64,000 nucleotides of DNA from Trichopria drosophilae. Taxonomy: Eukaryota > Arthropoda > Insecta > Hymenoptera > Diapriidae. The stretch lies in contig CM059586.1 in the NCBI GenBank assembly GCA_030407085.1, positions 105,103,501 through 105,167,500 of the forward strand, given 5' to 3'. This document shows, one piece after another, positions 1-12,800 of this stretch (positions within the stretch are counted from its first letter, which is position 1; each line of letters begins with the position of its first letter). The position numbers and the translations under genes were made by a program. Under the pieces are notes generated by a model. It did no database searches. It had not been told where the DNA came from and was given only the letters and a program-made list of their open reading frames with translations.

Positions 1-27
1 GACATCCGCAGTTCAAACGCCAGAATT

Positions 28-238
28 TAATATAAGATTTATTAACATTAACAAACGCCCATTGAATGCTAAAATATACCAGTTAATATACAATAATAGT
101 TGACATGCAGGAAAGTGCTGCTATTTTCATCTCAAAATTACCTGTCGTTTCTTACTTTACAGTTACTGTTATAAGTTTGCAGTTAATGTAAGAGCTTTGA
201 AATCAGCTTACATTAACTATTAGTAAATAATTTCTCCT
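28..238. repeat. Dispersed repeat, left copy of an inverted pair
   Basis: This ~210-bp AT-rich stretch reappears in reverse complement at 7516-7705. Landmarks shared by both are a segment reading like gtgctgctattttcatct near the middle and ttaactattagtaaataatt at the inner edge. By eye the identity is about 80 percent, with small indels. It contains no coding sequence. The two copies bracket OR1 and the broken gene at 5154-7018. They may be two independent insertions of one repeat family or the ends of an old element or duplication; I cannot tell which. Confidence 0.6.
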
Positions 239-311
239 AGTGTTTTTTCTCGCATTACGAGCGTTCCTTCTTTCAAATTGCACTATTCACATATGTGATT
301 ATTGTTCGCAG

Positions 312-2843
312 GTTTGCGCAGGCAATCGAACAAATTTTCAACATCATGTGCCTTGCGCAAATTGTTTCTTTTCTAATTCAATTTTGCATGCAGGGTTTCC
401 AAGTTTTAATGGTAAGTTTTGTTTCTTAAAAATGAAACATAATATATAGTGTACACATTTAAGTGATCCTCAAAAAAAGTTTACCGACGCTCCCCAAACC
501 ACTCCAAAATAACCCCAGAATTAAAGATTTTCATTTTGAGTCTGTACCTCCCTATAAGAACTTTAAATGGGGAGATTGATCTTTTTTAGTTTATCAGCTA
601 TAACTAATTATAAGATCGGGAAAAAATACATCCATTGTTATACTTTTCCTCCGCTTTTTTTATTTTTTTTCAATAAAAAATGGTCTTTTTATATGCAAAA
701 ACCGACCGTTTTTTTTAGTGAAAATCAAATTAACTTTGACTGCCTATTTTATCAAAATTGTATATTTTTTAAAATCCATTGATTAAACACTAGTTTATAT
801 TTAACTAATCCATTCACGGAAAAAAGCTATTTGGAAAAAAACGGCAGAATCTTTTTCAATAAAAAAATTACCGAAAGTTGTTCAATATCTGTACTTTCAA
901 TATCTGTAGTTAATCCCTTAATGATAAATCTAAAAATTTTGCGGTTTTTTAGAACATTTTGGATTTAATCCATGTAAAATAAAAATCTAAAATAATTCTG
1001 GCGTTATTTTGGAGAGTTTTTGTGCCGATTTGAGGGTGGTGGGAAAAACATTTTTTTTAGTACTACCCTAATACACATTTCTATTTGTAGCTCGTAACTT
1101 CAGACGCAGGAAATATTTTCCAGACATCATTCATGACGATTTACATGATGTATATATTAGGAAATCTTTTACTATATTGTTATATATCTGAAACTCTCGT
1201 CACTGAGGTATATATCTATGCACTAATAATGAACTTAATAAGTTCAATTGATCGGCTTATTTTAATAATAACTTTTAGAATAATTCCATTGGTATTGCGG
1301 CATATGCCACGGAATGGTACAACTATTCTCCCAATGTCGTAAGATCACTCGTCATTGTGATGATGTATTCAAAAATTCCTTTTCGGATTACTGCTGGAAA
1401 ATTTGCGACTTATTCTATAACATTATTCGTAAAGGTAAGTATTATTGCCAGAGAAGGCTTCACAACTAATATACTAAACATAATAATTGCATTACTAGAC
1501 AAAATTTCGACATTGCAATTTTTACAGAGCTTTTTAAAATTATTTAATACGAATGCCGTCAATGTTTTCTTTTTTTTTAATCTAAACCACTTGCCTGTAA
1601 AAACAAAACGTTTTAAAGTGTCATTTTCTTGAAATGTTTGGATGCTAGAGTTATAAAATCTTGATTTGTTATTGGGTGTAGAACTTTGCTTCCGCTATTT
1701 TTTTTTCCAAATTCGAGCATATATTTTGAAAGGTTCATTTAATGTTAATTATTCAAAGTACTACTTATGGCTACTACATTGCAAAATCGGGTTTCTTATG
1801 GGTGTCTTAAATGACGACGCTAAGACACTCCGAAGTGTCCTGTTTTAAAATGTGTGTTGATTTATGCGTTTTAAAAATGATCTTTAAGATATTTTGTGCA
1901 TACCGAAGTAAAATTTAATTTTTTACTTCAAATTATTCCTGAGGTATCTTTCCACGTTTTTCACAAGGAGATCGAATTAAGTTATCGAAAAATCACAGTG
2001 TAAACATGTCTTTTGCTCAAATTTTACTTACTATTTTTAGGATAATCACAATAAAGTAAGACATCAAGAAATGTCTAACTTAACATAATCTAACCTCACC
2101 TTAGAAGCTAAATCTCATCACAATTTGCTTCATTAGCTGTCGAGTTATCGTAATTGATACTTAAATGTCTTAAAACTGAGAGAATAAAATAGTAAAATCT
2201 ACTAACGCAGACATTAAATCGACTTTCATCTTCACCTTCTTCTGCAGCAAAATGGAAATGCTTCGAGATTAAAACTATTTGACCTCAGGGTTAAACCAAT
2301 GATCGAACGTAAAGGTGATTCGAAGGTCATAAGGGTCATATTCGAAGATTATTCGGTCCAGTTCGTCTGACCTTAAAACAATCTTCAAATATGTCATCCC
2401 GTTTAAGTGGGTTTGATCTTGAAATGACCTTGAAATTACCTTGAAATGAGTTTGATCTTTATGGTGAGAGTACTGACCTGTAGTTAAAAGACTTTCGCTT
2501 TTCTAACGAATCAGTTTTGTCATTTGACGTGTCGATTTCATGAAATTTTGCCCTATCGGGTAATGTAAGTGGCTTTATAATAAATGTTTAAAGACATTTG
2601 AAATATTCTTACTGCAATTTTTTTCATTCTGAAACAAACAATTTAAAAGCCCGTTAACGAATAGATTGTGGATCATAAGGTAGCCTTTATAATGACAATA
2701 TTCGGAAGCAAAGTTATAACCCTAAATGTAATGATGTCATAAATTATTCTGCGATGTTTGTAAGCATTGTTTACTTTTTTCAGGTCTTGAAAACATCTTT
2801 AGGTTACGTATCGGTTTTATTGGTAATGAAGGAAAAAAATTGA
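312..2843 (+). CDS. Odorant receptor (7tm_6 family), 3' exons only (OR1)
   Basis: Insect odorant receptors are seven-pass membrane proteins of sensory neuron dendrites that pair with Orco to form ligand-gated cation channels. Four exons are visible: 312-411, 1091-1207, 1279-1434 and 2784-2843, each bounded by AG and GT. They join in phase and end at TGA 2841-2843. The first carries the family stretch ending LQ/MQGFQ before a transmembrane segment. The third holds EWYN followed by the TAGKF motif. The last encodes VLKTSLGYVSVLL, the typical C-terminal signature. Exons one and three are exactly as long (100 and 156 nt) as the matching OR2 exons, so the two genes are tandem paralogues. The 5' exons must lie upstream of base 1. 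No stop or frameshift is seen, so it may be functional. The exact ligand class cannot be read. Confidence 0.88.
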
Positions 2844-5150
2844 TCAACATGTCAAGAACAGGGTTATAATTCGCCGAATGTCGATGACTGATTTATAAAA
2901 ATGTCAAGTTTAAGATATACCATAAGTATGTAAATTTGCTTATTTACGTTTTTAAGAATATACAGTCTTTCACACTATTTTAACAGTTCAACTTTATTCA
3001 GTCCTTTTAAAAATTCTTCTTTAAAACCTGAAGCATAATATAAAAATGCACTGTCAGGTGTTCTTTAAAAACTTAGCAAGAATACAATAGACAAGAAAGT
3101 TTAAAACGTTTTTCCGTACTTCAATTTCTTTTCTATCTTGTTACTTAACTTGTTACACATGCAGTTACAAATTACCTACTACTAGAGACAATTGAAACTG
3201 TAAAATGAAGAAAAAAGTTTTAAATGACTTTTACCATCAAACGATTAGAGGCACAGGCTGGTAAAACATCGATACTTCGTGTTGCTAAAATGCAAGTTGG
3301 AATAAAAAAGAATTATTGCGAGAAAATAAAAGTGAAACATCGTTGCATGCAAGAATATTTTTCATCAGACTAAACGTTCTTAATTTAGACAATTTTGTTA
3401 ACTTTTCGAAAATTTATAAGCCATTATTAGTTTAAACCCCTACATTAGTGATGACCCCACCTTTAGCGATCTTCAATTAGGGCTTCACAACATCATAATA
3501 CTTCTATTGGTCTTATCTTGTTTTGAAGTCAAGATCAAGATCAATACCAAGGAGACCAACCACGTGTACATATTCTTGTGTTCAGAGAATATTGAGTAAG
3601 TCTTTTAAGAATATTGAGCATTATCATATTTTTTGTTGTAATAAGGCTTTCTTCTTGTTTTCTTTCGGCTTTGTATAAATACTAGTCTGTAGTTAATGAA
3701 AACATCCTTAAAATGGTTTCAAATTCGATAGAAAAATCAAGTTTGCGTTTTTAAAACTAATATAAAATGTTGAAATATAACATTTTTTTGCATTAAACAC
3801 GGATTCAAATATTTATATATTCCGAAACTCATAACAATTCTCATTTACGATATTATAACTCATAACGATCACTCGTAACAGAATCAAAAACAAAACACTA
3901 TGGCAAGAAATATGGCATCATTTATTTCCAATAGATTGCTGCGATTACTCCATGAAAAAGAATTGTACAAAGTTCGGCAAGTTCGTATTTTCAGTAGAAT
4001 TGCAGTTACAACACATTTTATTCGTGATTATTGCCTGAAACTCCTGTACTTCGATGAAGGAATGTTAAGGTGAACGAGCAACAGCGCCATATAGTCGAAG
4101 TGGCAAACGTAAAATGTAATTATATAAAACTTAATTATACAAAAGACATCATTTTTACCATTTTTCAAAATTCCAGCTCTGCAAACATTCCATAGGATCG
4201 CTGCCAAAATTTTAGTAAAATCAATTTAGAAATGGTGGAAAAAACCGGAAATAAATTTCATGCCAAAATTTCGGTGAATGTCCAGCTTAGAACCTCCTTA
4301 ACTAAATCTCTTCCTTGGCCGGCAGCCATTTGTTATGTCAAAAAATAATGTACATCTCTGTTTTGTTTTTATGGTGAATTAAAAAACATGTACAATTTTT
4401 ATGGAAAAAAAGTTTTAAAAAGTAAATGTCACAATTACAAAACAGGCGACACGAGAGAGTTGTATATTAATTCTAAAAACGAATTAAAAAAACGTTGAAC
4501 ATTTAATATTTTTATTGTATATTATATAGTTATGATTTTTTAATTAACAATTACTTTTATAAAATCAATTTGCAGTTGCAAAATTATTATAATAAGGACA
4601 AACGTTTACGTCCCCATTATAAAACACATATATAAAATGCACTTTCTCACTCGGAAAAAAAATACATGGACACTTTTTGAACGTATTAACTCCCTGATTC
4701 CAAATATGAAAATTATCGGTCGGCATATCGATATCGACATTTTGAAAAAAAAAACGTATTTCATTGCGGGTTTTTACATTTATTTTCAAAAATACAAGAA
4801 ATCTTTCAAACAAAACGATGCAGCATGGAATTCTGAACAAAAGAGATTAGATGCAATTTTTTGTAATGTCAAGGGTAATGTGTACAAATATCCGTCCAGT
4901 CAAATTAGGCCAAAAATGGGCGTTTTGGGAAAAGTGAAGCGAACTTTACGAAACCATTTGAGACTTGTTTGGTCTGTTGAGAAAGGCTTATTTCTCAGTT
5001 TTCGGGGAATTTCGCTCGGCGGGCTTTTTTTAAAGGGAGGGGAAGGTTTTTTTCATATTTTGGCCATAACACGGTCAATTTCAAATGAAAATTGACGTAC
5101 AACCTTTCATTTGATTGATATTTTCAAGTGCTGCAATTCATCCCGAACTT
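2844..5150. other. AT-rich intergenic stretch after OR1
   Basis: I recognise no gene here. A short run near 2418-2452 repeats an 11-nt ccttgaaatga-like unit about three times. An open frame on the + strand at 4637-5095 (152 codons) is lysine- and phenylalanine-rich, resembles nothing I know, and overlaps an open minus-strand frame. I treat it as chance in AT-rich DNA, although the GC-richer part at 4900-5060 could be a worn repeat. Confidence 0.4.
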
Positions 5151-5153
5151 ACC

Positions 5154-7018
5154 CTAACCTACAATCAATACTTTTCGAGTTACAATAAAAAAACTCGAAA
5201 AACACAAATTTTTTTGCTTCTGATAGATGGAAAAAAACACACATTTCGCCGGTTTGCGAAAGAAAATGTTATGCTTGTCATGTGCGAGTCCTGTTAAAAC
5301 GGCAAGCAAATCAACATCTTCTCCGAATATTTCTACGTGATCGTCAACGGATGATTTTTCGATAGCAGTTTGCTTATGGACCATCTTACTTCGAGCTTCG
5401 GCGTAGCACATTCCTTTCCTGACCGTTTGGGCTTGCAGCTAGAGGAACCCGTGATTCCCCGTGTAAGTTGTAGCACGTGTGTAATCTATGTGCGACGCCG
5501 AATCGGGCCCATCAGTGTGTGTCTTGTCAATCTTACGAAGGCAAGAATTGTCTGTGTTACGAGTGCTGTTATGTGCGTAGCCAGCATTCGTAACACAGCT
5601 AATGGCTGTACTTTTTCTTTCCGCTTCGAGGAAACGGAATCAAAAGTTTTGTTTATTATGTTGGTTATCATGTCACTGCCGATTTCCTCCAATTGACAAT
5701 TAATGTCACTGCTTCCAACAATTCCAGTGCCTAGTGAGACAAGTCTCGTTGGTTAGCGGAAAAGGATTGTGTTCTCCAAGCCATATATCAAGCTTTTTGA
5801 CGTCCTCATTGCCGCGCTTAACCCATGTAGGTTGTCGCATGTCCACATGCTGTTCTGTTGTAGCATAACAGACGACAGCGAAATTTTCAATTTCTTCGCA
5901 AATGTTTTGCAAATGTACCATTCCCAATGACCACGTAGCTACTTTATTCTCTTTCACTCCTGCGCGACGAGCCAGTTCCACCTTGAATATTTTCATCAGG
6001 GCCTATTCTATGATCTGATCAGACATTATTCCAGACCAGAATTTATGAGATTCACGTTAATTGTGAAAGAACCATTTGTAAATTTCTCATATTCTTCAGC
6101 AGGCATTTATCTTTCAATGAAAGCATATCTTGGAGATAGAAATGCGCTGATTTTGCATACAGGAAATGACCACTGGCGTGAAAGAAGGGGAGCGTTCTCT
6201 GGACAGTATCGAGATGCAAGGCCGAATTCTCTTAACTCTCAACTTCTACAAATCTTTTTACCAAAGATGCCATTCGATGATACTGAACCCACAGCTTTGC
6301 AGTAGGCCCCTGTTTTCAATTGCTGTTAACGCTTGTTGAAATTTCTGTACTGCATTTTTCACTTCAGTGTTTTCTCCAGCCGTATATACGGAACGACGAT
6401 TAAAACCTATCAAAAAATTGTACAGTTCATCATGTTCATCGTCAGTATAATCGATGTCTTCTAGGATTATCTTCGTCAGTGCCAAATGGGTTGAGATGTA
6501 TGCGCAAACAGCCCTACTGACACGTGTCCCGACATTGTCTGTGCAAAGAAGGTGCTCGATTCCACTTCCCTTCATTATTGACGCGGTGGCTCCCATAAAT
6601 GACATCAGCAAATTGAATCCTCCCAGCCTAATGACGACATGATCGAAATCAAATTGAGCATTAGGAGCTGAGATAACGTCTCGTGCTTTCCAGTAAAGAG
6701 GCTGATCAAATGTGACCAAGCATGTTTCCTGATGGCACTCTTTACACCTCTCAATTGCTTGCACAAGCGATGTTAAGATAGTGTCATAATCTGATGGCAG
6801 TGCGTTGATGAAAGGAAGACACAATATTCGCGACACTTCAAACGGAAACTGTTTTGTAACTTCCACCATGAAACCGTTTCATCCTGGACCATCATCGGTG
6901 GAAAACGACTTGCTATACAGCCATATAAAATCAGGTATGGTTGGCAGAATGGGAGTAGTGAGTGGATGCAGCTCGTTGATGTCGACCACGGTTATGGTCT
7001 GCAATCCTACCAAAGCAT
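5154..7018 (-). pseudogene. Broken gene of unknown, probably transposon-linked, function
   Basis: Reading on the minus strand from about 7018, a coding-like frame runs to 6258 with one internal TGA just before codon 6869 (between DDGPG and NGFM). It continues in shifted frames through 5996-5706, 5692-5486 and 5411-5154. Recognisable blocks in order are TFDQPLYWKA, VIRLGGFNLLMSFMGA, TWVKRGNEDVKKLD, and finally VEIFGEDVDLLAVLTGL. The last block resembles the acidic core of PIN/FEN-like nuclease folds. From memory, proteins with this block order are common as uncharacterised multi-copy genes in arthropod genomes, which suggests a mobile-element origin; that is inference. Several frame breaks and at least one nonsense codon mean it is not a working gene. 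No terminal inverted repeats were found directly at its ends. Confidence 0.6.
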
Positions 7019-7515
7019 GATTTATGTTATTTTTGGGATTTATGTTACTATGATTTAAACGAGGTTACGTACCAGGACAGACGGATTCTTCTCAGGTACA
7101 TCCGTGTTTGATGGCATTAACATTGATATTAGGATGAAAATTAGTATAACCCTTTCTCTACAGAGCTTAATTCTCCATATTTTTTGTTTGAAATATTTTA
7201 TTGTCAGATTTTTATATTTTACAGTAAATGCATAAAACACGATTTTGTCGATATTGCGGTTTCAGTCCGTCTAGAGGGAAATTTTTATTATAGTATTGCA
7301 AAACAGGACGCAAAAATGTGTTAAAAAACTGGTTACGATGCTCATAATGAAAAGATTTAACGTGGGGCAGTTTTTAACAAATAAATTAAATAATTCGGCT
7401 TATGCCCGCAAAAAAAATATAGATTTTTTCATAGTCATTTCATAGGCCGTATTATTTATTTTAATGGTTACGATGCTTTTTTGAGTGAGAAAATTCACCC
7501 GCTGTTTTACCCAGA

Positions 7516-7705
7516 CGGAGGTAAATTATTTACTAATAGTTAATGTAAGCTAATTTCGAGGCTCTTATATTAATTGCTAGGTTATAGCAGTAACAATAAA
7601 GTCAAAAACGGCAGGTAACTTTGAGATGAGAATATCAGCACTTTTCTGTAATGTTATTGTATATTTTCGTTAACTGTGAATAAATCTTACATTAAATTTG
7701 TTCTG
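7516..7705. repeat. Dispersed repeat, right copy of an inverted pair
   Basis: This is the reverse complement of 28-238, and the match runs across most of the unit. It shares the block that reads, on the opposite strand, acattaactattagtaaa. Nothing coding overlaps it. Confidence 0.6.
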
Positions 7706-9843
7706 CGCACGTCAACAATGCATCGAAAAATTCGCAGAAAGTCGAATGACTGCGCGTGTATATGTATGTTTATATCTGTTTCGGTGAAAATGTAAGAGCG
7801 TAAATATACTACATGCCACGTAATCATCCCATCATTAATATTTAAATTTCTTATATTAACTCTTAACATAACAAATTTAACCGAATCTTAGTTTATGGTA
7901 ACTTCAGGATAAACTACATTACCTTAAGATCAAAATCTAAATTCTGTTAGCTTTACTATGAAGCTATTACATTAACTGTAAAGAAACATTTTTCTCGGTG
8001 GCACTTGCTAGGTTAGGTTTATACTTAAATTAAACAAAGTGTTGTTGAATCCAGATTGATCAATCTAAATTATATAAAATCGAGTGTTCTTTAAAATGTC
8101 TACGATTTTCGTTTAAAAAACGAAAAATGCGAAATTTAAAATCAATTGTATCACTATTTCATAATCGAGACAAAGTGTCAGAAATATGACCGCATTTATG
8201 AAACGCTCTAAAAATCGTTTCATAAATACGGACTGCATAAAAATTATTGTCCGTATTATGAAACATCCATTTTTATAAATTATGCATTTGTAAAACTTGA
8301 ATATTTGTTTACTAACAACAATGTGTGGAAACTGAAGATTTTGGTAATCGATTTAAAATGCTTCTAAATAATGTTATTAGATGAAGATTCGTGAAACCAT
8401 TAACTATGTACCTTATCAGTTTGATGCGCCTACCGATTCATATCATATCTAAATTTCGCAGGTAGAAAGGAGTGTGGATAAAGTGCAGAACATCTCATTT
8501 TAATTTAAATGAAATATTTCCAAAAAAAAAAGAAAAACATCTTTTTATTACCCCACACAAAAAATTTCTGTTTTTTCAGTTATTCATAAGCCGTTTAATG
8601 GCATATAATGTCTACATTTACGTAACGTACCAAAAATAATAAAAAATATGTTACAATCAAATTTTGGATTCAGTAATCTAATTTTCTGTTTTTTTTAACC
8701 ACGCGTTTGGTTGATACAAACTATAGTACCAAAGCAGTTTAGTTGAAATGTATAATCAGTTTCTAGCATATATATATTAACATAAATACTAAAAATTCTC
8801 ACCAATGAAATCGTCTCATATTAAGAATAAATACAATTTTTTATTTCTATTGTTCCACTAATATATTTATTTTCTTTTTCTTCAGTAGTTGCGATTTCTA
8901 TCGTAAGAAAGTGTTAAAAGCCAGAAATCAATAAAAAAAACATCCAGTTATCCAGTGCTGTCCAGGGTTTTTTAATACATTGAAATTCCACTAAGTCTGC
9001 TAAATACCTGCAAAAATAATCAGTTAGAAAAACTCGTTGACATTCCAATGATTGTTCAAGCTTCAATGATATTTATTTACTTAAAAAGTGAAATTTTGTT
9101 TCTTTCTCTCTATAAAACATCAGATATGAATATTAAAAGTGTCTTAAATTCACTTTTCGTGGTTAAATTCGCTAAATTCATATCTATAATAATTAAAAAT
9201 TTGCGCTTAAAATTGTCATTACAAAAAAAAACTCAATCATGTTTCTTAAGAACCGATTAACGTTTTATTCAATTCCATTGAGCAAACTTGAAAGCAAAAC
9301 TTGTTTTTTAATTTCCATTTATAAGAAATGTTCTCATTGGTATTTAAAAAACGATTACAAAACTCCTGCTTTATATATTTTATTATTACCTTCTTTAAAA
9401 AATTTCGTACAAATGAAAATGTTTCGCATTATCTTTAACATTTGCAGTACTTATTTTTACTAGTCCAAAGCGTCGCTAATTTTTGCCAGTAATTAAAATA
9501 TATTAATAATCCTAATCGCCTTTCGAAATTTCAAAGATTTCGATACTGAATTATTCTTTTTTTGTATTCACCCAGCTGTTTTCTATCAAACATCTTATCC
9601 CAGTTTGTTCGATCAACTAATGTGGTGTAAACGACCCTTACGTAATTTTGTCGATCTTAGATAAGCAGAATAATTTAGTAGGTACTTGTTCGATACTTTG
9701 TTGTTTTCTGAACTGTCATGTACTATTCAAAACGAGCATGCGTATAGTTTCCGCAACAAACTTACCGGAATCTACGATATTGCAGAAATAGCAGGGGCTT
9801 CGCTCTGTGCAAAACTTGCTGCATTTGTTTTCTGAAGGACCAA
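7706..9843. other. Intergenic stretch between OR1 and OR2
   Basis: About 2.1 kb of AT-rich sequence with short hairpin-forming runs around 8185-8275 (gtttcataaat and its complement recur). No coding exon, RNA gene or complete transposon was recognised. The OR2 promoter should lie at its right end, but no TATA box stands out. Confidence 0.4.
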
Positions 9844-12800
9844 ATGGAACGTAAGTTTAATTCAATTATGTTAGCATAATTCGACATCTGATTAACTCGA
9901 ACAATTCTCTCCAGTTATTTATTACAATTTATAAGGTCTTCTCGTGTTTTGACAAGTAAAATAAATGGATAGAGACTATGTGAAATCTGGGTTCCTACCA
10001 GGGTTACTATTGATAATCTCTTATTTTAATTTTTAATCACTTATCATTTTTATTATTGCTTTTAATTTAACCCTTAAATGCACGCATTTTTCTTTTTATG
10101 GGATTGATCTGTAATTTGTTCTTCAGGGGTTTTCAGCAGTTTAAAATCTCAAAGGTAGTTTTTTTGTTCAATAAAATGTTTACGATTTTGAGTACATTAT
10201 CATTTAGTTTCTTGTCAAAAATTGCTGAAGAAATAATTTTTGGTATTTTTTGAACGACTGGTACTCGCAGAGTACCGCTATGCAAATGAGAGTTGACGTG
10301 TGGAGTATTATTAATCATATCAAAAGATATTTTTAGATGCTGAATATGCAGTTGGCATCAGCCGATGGATTCTGAGAGTCGTGGGAGTATGGCCAGAATT
10401 TAATTGTACGAAAACACGCATCGTGTTATCAAAATGTATCTTTACCTCTTCCATTATTTGCATCGTCATTTTCATTGGTATACCCCAAGGGCTAAAACTT
10501 TTTATGGTGGGTACTGATCTCGATGCAATATCCGACATCCTTATCACAGGAGAGATTCCAGTAGTCGTAGCCATTCTGAAAATGTCTATTATTCGGTACA
10601 AATCTGGAGGTATCTTTTTAAATATAATAGTTTAATTTAATACTTAATGCCACGTAGACTTAATTTTATGCACGTACTTTTATGTTAAAGAGCACTGAAT
10701 TCTGTTGAAAATAACAAAAAAATCGTTCCCCTACGAAAAAATTGTCTATATTATGATCTGTTACACTTTGCACCTTGAAGACCCCTGAAATATACGTGTC
10801 TACGTGCTATCCAGTAGCATTCTTTTTCAATGTCTCTTTTTAAAGCCCTTTTTGAACGCATTAAACCTGTTCATCTCAATTTTTTTCAATATCATCACTT
10901 TCTTCATAAGTTACAATAATTTTCTCTGATTTGTTGAACTTCCAGTTGACTGGCCAAACTGGCCAGTTGCTTTTTTACTAAATATAACTATGTCAAATAA
11001 TGTTTGACTTGAATAAATGTTTATTAAAGGAACCTCCACATTTTATCAGGTTAACAGGTTTATATTACATTATACTATGTCATTGAATTTTTAATCACCA
11101 CAAGACATTTCATTATTCAATAATTATATATATACCATTCGAATTACAATGTTATTTAGTCGTAGAAAGTCTACTACGGCAGATTTACAAAGACTGGCAA
11201 ACTCCTCGAGACGCTAATGAACATGCAATTATGCTGCGAAGTGCAAAAAAAGGGAGGCAAATTGCTGCAACTTGTATCGCCGTGGCGTACGTAACGTCTT
11301 TCGTCTTTCTAATCTTAAAGTTATACCTGATTCGGGATAAACAGGCAAAAACTGGTAAACGATCGCTCGTTTTCGAATCCTACTTTCCGTTTGAAGTGGA
11401 TACAACTCCAATTTTTGAAATTACTTGGTTAACACAAGGTGTGTTTGCTTTTCCCACAACTACGGCATATTCCGGCGTCGACAGCTTTTTCGCAGTTCTG
11501 GTGCTTCATCTGTGTGGCCAACTTGAGATCTTAGACTATAAGGTTAAAAATTTGGTTAGACTTGACGAGAAAAATTGCTATTTTGAAAGGGACTACAAGA
11601 GTATCGTACAGCGACATGTACAACTTAATAGGTTCGCATTGCAAAAATGTTATTTGTTACAAAACTAAGATAAATTGTGTTGTCCTTTTAATTAAATTTT
11701 TTATTAATAGTGTATTTATACAGGAGTCTCGTCAATGAAAACAGATTTGGTTGCTACAACCACAATTGCGGTTGCTCGAACTATACCGTTTGGTTAGTAA
11801 TGACTGCATGAAGTGCCTAGTTGCGGTGCTTAATCAGGTTTAATGTTTAACCGAATGGATTTGGTTTACAAAAGATGAGTCGTTCCATTGATTTGATTAA
11901 CCAAACAGCTATGATAACACCATGCACACTGTTCCAACCGAAGTGTTTATCGCAAGTGATCTATTTGGTTTTTATGGGACTCTTAACTTTTAACTGTACC
12001 AAACCAAACTCACCGGTAAAAAAAACAGAAGGTTCGGATTGATCAATAACAACCAAACGGTTTAGCTCCAACAACCAAAATCGTAATGTTAGCAGCTAAA
12101 CCGTTTTTAGTGCATTCTTCTGATAAGCTCCTGAGGACGTCCTCAGGTTCATGTTCGGTATACGATTCTTGAGATATTCCAAGAATCTCTCAATTTCTTG
12201 AGGAGAAAACGTCCTCTTAATAAATAAACGCTAGTGAATGGTAAAAATTAGATCAGTAAAATAAGAGACAATTTTCAATTTATGATGCTTTACTCACATT
12301 CAAAGAGATTGCAGACGTAACGACAAGTGGATAATAAATAATTCTAATAAAATTAATTTTTATATGAAATATTTAAACATATGTTGACTATGTTAATCAA
12401 GGTTTGCCAGTCGGATCGAGGAAATTTTTAACAGGATGTTCCTTGCGCAAGTTGTCGCCTGCCTTGGACTTTTCTGCCTACAAGGGTTTCAAATAATGCT
12501 GGTAATGAAATCATGTAAAAACGTCTTTAGAAATAGACTAACGTCTCAAATTCTCCAATCATATGATCCAAAGGTTGTATGCAATTAAAATGGCGTAATG
12601 TTGCAGATTGCCTTGGATGAATCGGTAGATCTTCCTATCCTTAAGTTAGTGTTTTTGATGATGTTCGTCGTGTACATGATGTTGGATTTATATATTTATT
12701 GTCTCGTTGCTGAAAAGTTACAGAAAACGGTAAAGTCCCCAACTTCTGGTAACTCATTATTAACCCTTCTGAATTGTTTATAATAGAAATTGAATATAAT

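Noticed and set aside
4637..5095. 152-codon open frame on the plus strand
   Set aside because: The composition follows the A/T-rich DNA, it overlaps an open antisense frame, and it lacks any recognisable motif, intron signal or promoter.
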